From: Pseudomonadota bacterium | GTDB taxonomy: Bacteria; Pseudomonadota; Gammaproteobacteria; Burkholderiales; Burkholderiaceae_C | Reading direction: 5' to 3' | NCBI GenBank assembly: GCA_023410975.1 | Contig: JAEYPG010000596.1 | Coordinates: forward strand, 1-12,096 | Length of the DNA stretch: 12,096 nucleotides | Shown here: one piece after another, positions 11,606 through 12,096 of the stretch | Layout of the letters: each line of letters opens with the position of its first letter | How positions within the stretch are numbered: position 1 is the first letter of the stretch | The notes under the pieces: generated by a model | The model's input: only the letters and a program-made list of their open reading frames with translations | What the model was told of the DNA's origin: nothing | The model's database searches: none | Made by a program: the position numbers and the translations under genes

Positions 11606-12096
11606 ATGAATATCCTGAAGTATCCTTTCCAAGCGCGCCTGGCCCTGGCCGGCTCCCTGTTCTCGATGACCGTGATGCTGGCTGCCTGTGGCGGCGGCGC
11701 CGAAGACGCGTCCGCGCCGAGCACGGATCACGAGGCTGCCCAGGCACTGGGCACCGCCTCGGTGGCCGGTGGCGAAGTGGCCACGGACAGCGGTGCGGCG
11801 GCCCCGGCTCCCGAAGCATGGGAGCTGGCGGACGACCCGGTGGAGTCGGCCAACTTCCTTTCCAGCCAACTGGCCCGGGCGGCGGCCACGGCGAGGGAAA
11901 GCGCCATGGCCGTGACGGCCACCGATACCCGCGTGAAGTGGAACCCCGGCCACTACATCGCGCTGCCGGAGCGCGACGAGGCGACGATCCAGAAGGTGAT
12001 GGCGGAGATCAAGCCGCTGCCGCAGGTCAAGGGGCTGATCCTGCGCTACGAGTGGGCGCAGCTGGAGAAGTCCAAGGGCGTGTATGACTTCTCGCG
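11606..12096 (+). CDS. Lipoprotein with glycosidase-like N-terminus, cut by window edge
   Basis: An open frame runs from ATG at 11606 to the right edge (163 codons), so the C-terminal part is missing. A lipoprotein signal peptide is clear: basic head, hydrophobic core ALAGSLFSMTVM, lipobox LAAC with Cys28, then GGG. Residues 29-105 are an Ala/Ser/Glu-rich linker. From about 106 a folded domain begins: VKWNPGHYIALPE, then IKPLPQVKGLILRYEWAQLE and SKGVYDFS. The pattern R-x-x-W-x-x-LE-x-x-x-G-x-YDF is typical of the first strands of TIM-barrel glycoside hydrolases of the GH-A type (GH42/GH5-like). A polysaccharide-acting, membrane-anchored enzyme is possible, but the catalytic glutamates would lie outside the window. 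The ribosome site is weak; no better start exists upstream in this frame. Confidence 0.8.
   Translation, partial: MNILKYPFQARLALAGSLFSMTVMLAACGGGAEDASAPSTDHEAAQALGTASVAGGEVATDSGAAAPAPEAWELADDPVESANFLSSQLARAAATARESAMAVTATDTRVKWNPGHYIALPERDEATIQKVMAEIKPLPQVKGLILRYEWAQLEKSKGVYDFS

Noticed and set aside
11467..12087. Plus-strand frame of 206 codons starting at TTG with an AGGAGG 8 bases upstream
   Set aside because: Most of it overlaps the lipoprotein gene in another frame and becomes Gly/Arg-rich nonsense; the lipoprotein frame has a signal peptide, lipobox and conserved domain.

Overview
The window is GC-rich, densely coding DNA with strong third-position G/C bias. Its gene content (a glycine-zipper protein, a TonB receptor, PPK2, an MgtC/DUF4010 membrane protein, an HAF-repeat protein) suggests a betaproteobacterium of the order Burkholderiales, most likely Comamonadaceae. 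This placement comes from codon use and recalled family resemblance, not from a search. No tRNA, rRNA, CRISPR array, phage gene or intact insertion sequence was seen.

Layout. (1) Positions 1-450, minus: 5' part of a glycine-zipper protein gene cut by the window edge. (2) 632-2450: a defence cluster made of an AAC(3)-I-like aminoglycoside acetyltransferase (+), a convergent Gdx/SugE-type small multidrug resistance exporter (-), and a divergent LysR regulator (+). The exporter and regulator share a short AT-rich intergenic region with a near-perfect LysR-type palindrome. (3) 2502-3191, minus: a decayed class I fumarase/tartrate dehydratase with a lost start, a frameshift and an internal deletion that joins the alpha-domain remnant to the last residues of a beta domain. 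(4) 3322-7216, plus: the main system of interest. It has the nickel-responsive repressor NikR, a strong NikR-like operator (GTATGAC-N13-GTCATAC), a TonB-dependent outer-membrane receptor, and a TauE/SafE-type inner-membrane permease. (5) 7238-9479, minus: PPK2 polyphosphate kinase followed by an MgtC/SapB-DUF4010 membrane protein, probably one transcription unit. (6) 9759-10859, minus: a secreted HAF-repeat protein. (7) 10860-11605: about 750 bases, lower in GC, with no convincing gene. (8) 11606-12096, plus: N-terminal part of a lipoprotein that resembles a TIM-barrel glycosidase, cut by the right edge.

How the genes may work together. NikR probably senses intracellular Ni(II) and represses the receptor through the operator 157-183 bases upstream of the receptor start. 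The receptor would bring nickel, or a nickel chelate, across the outer membrane. The TauE/SafE protein is a candidate partner at the inner membrane, but it appears to have its own promoter and its link to nickel rests on position alone. PPK2 and the MgtC/DUF4010 protein next door concern polyphosphate and membrane ion physiology; any tie to metal handling is speculative. LysR probably controls the Gdx exporter and itself from the shared palindrome.
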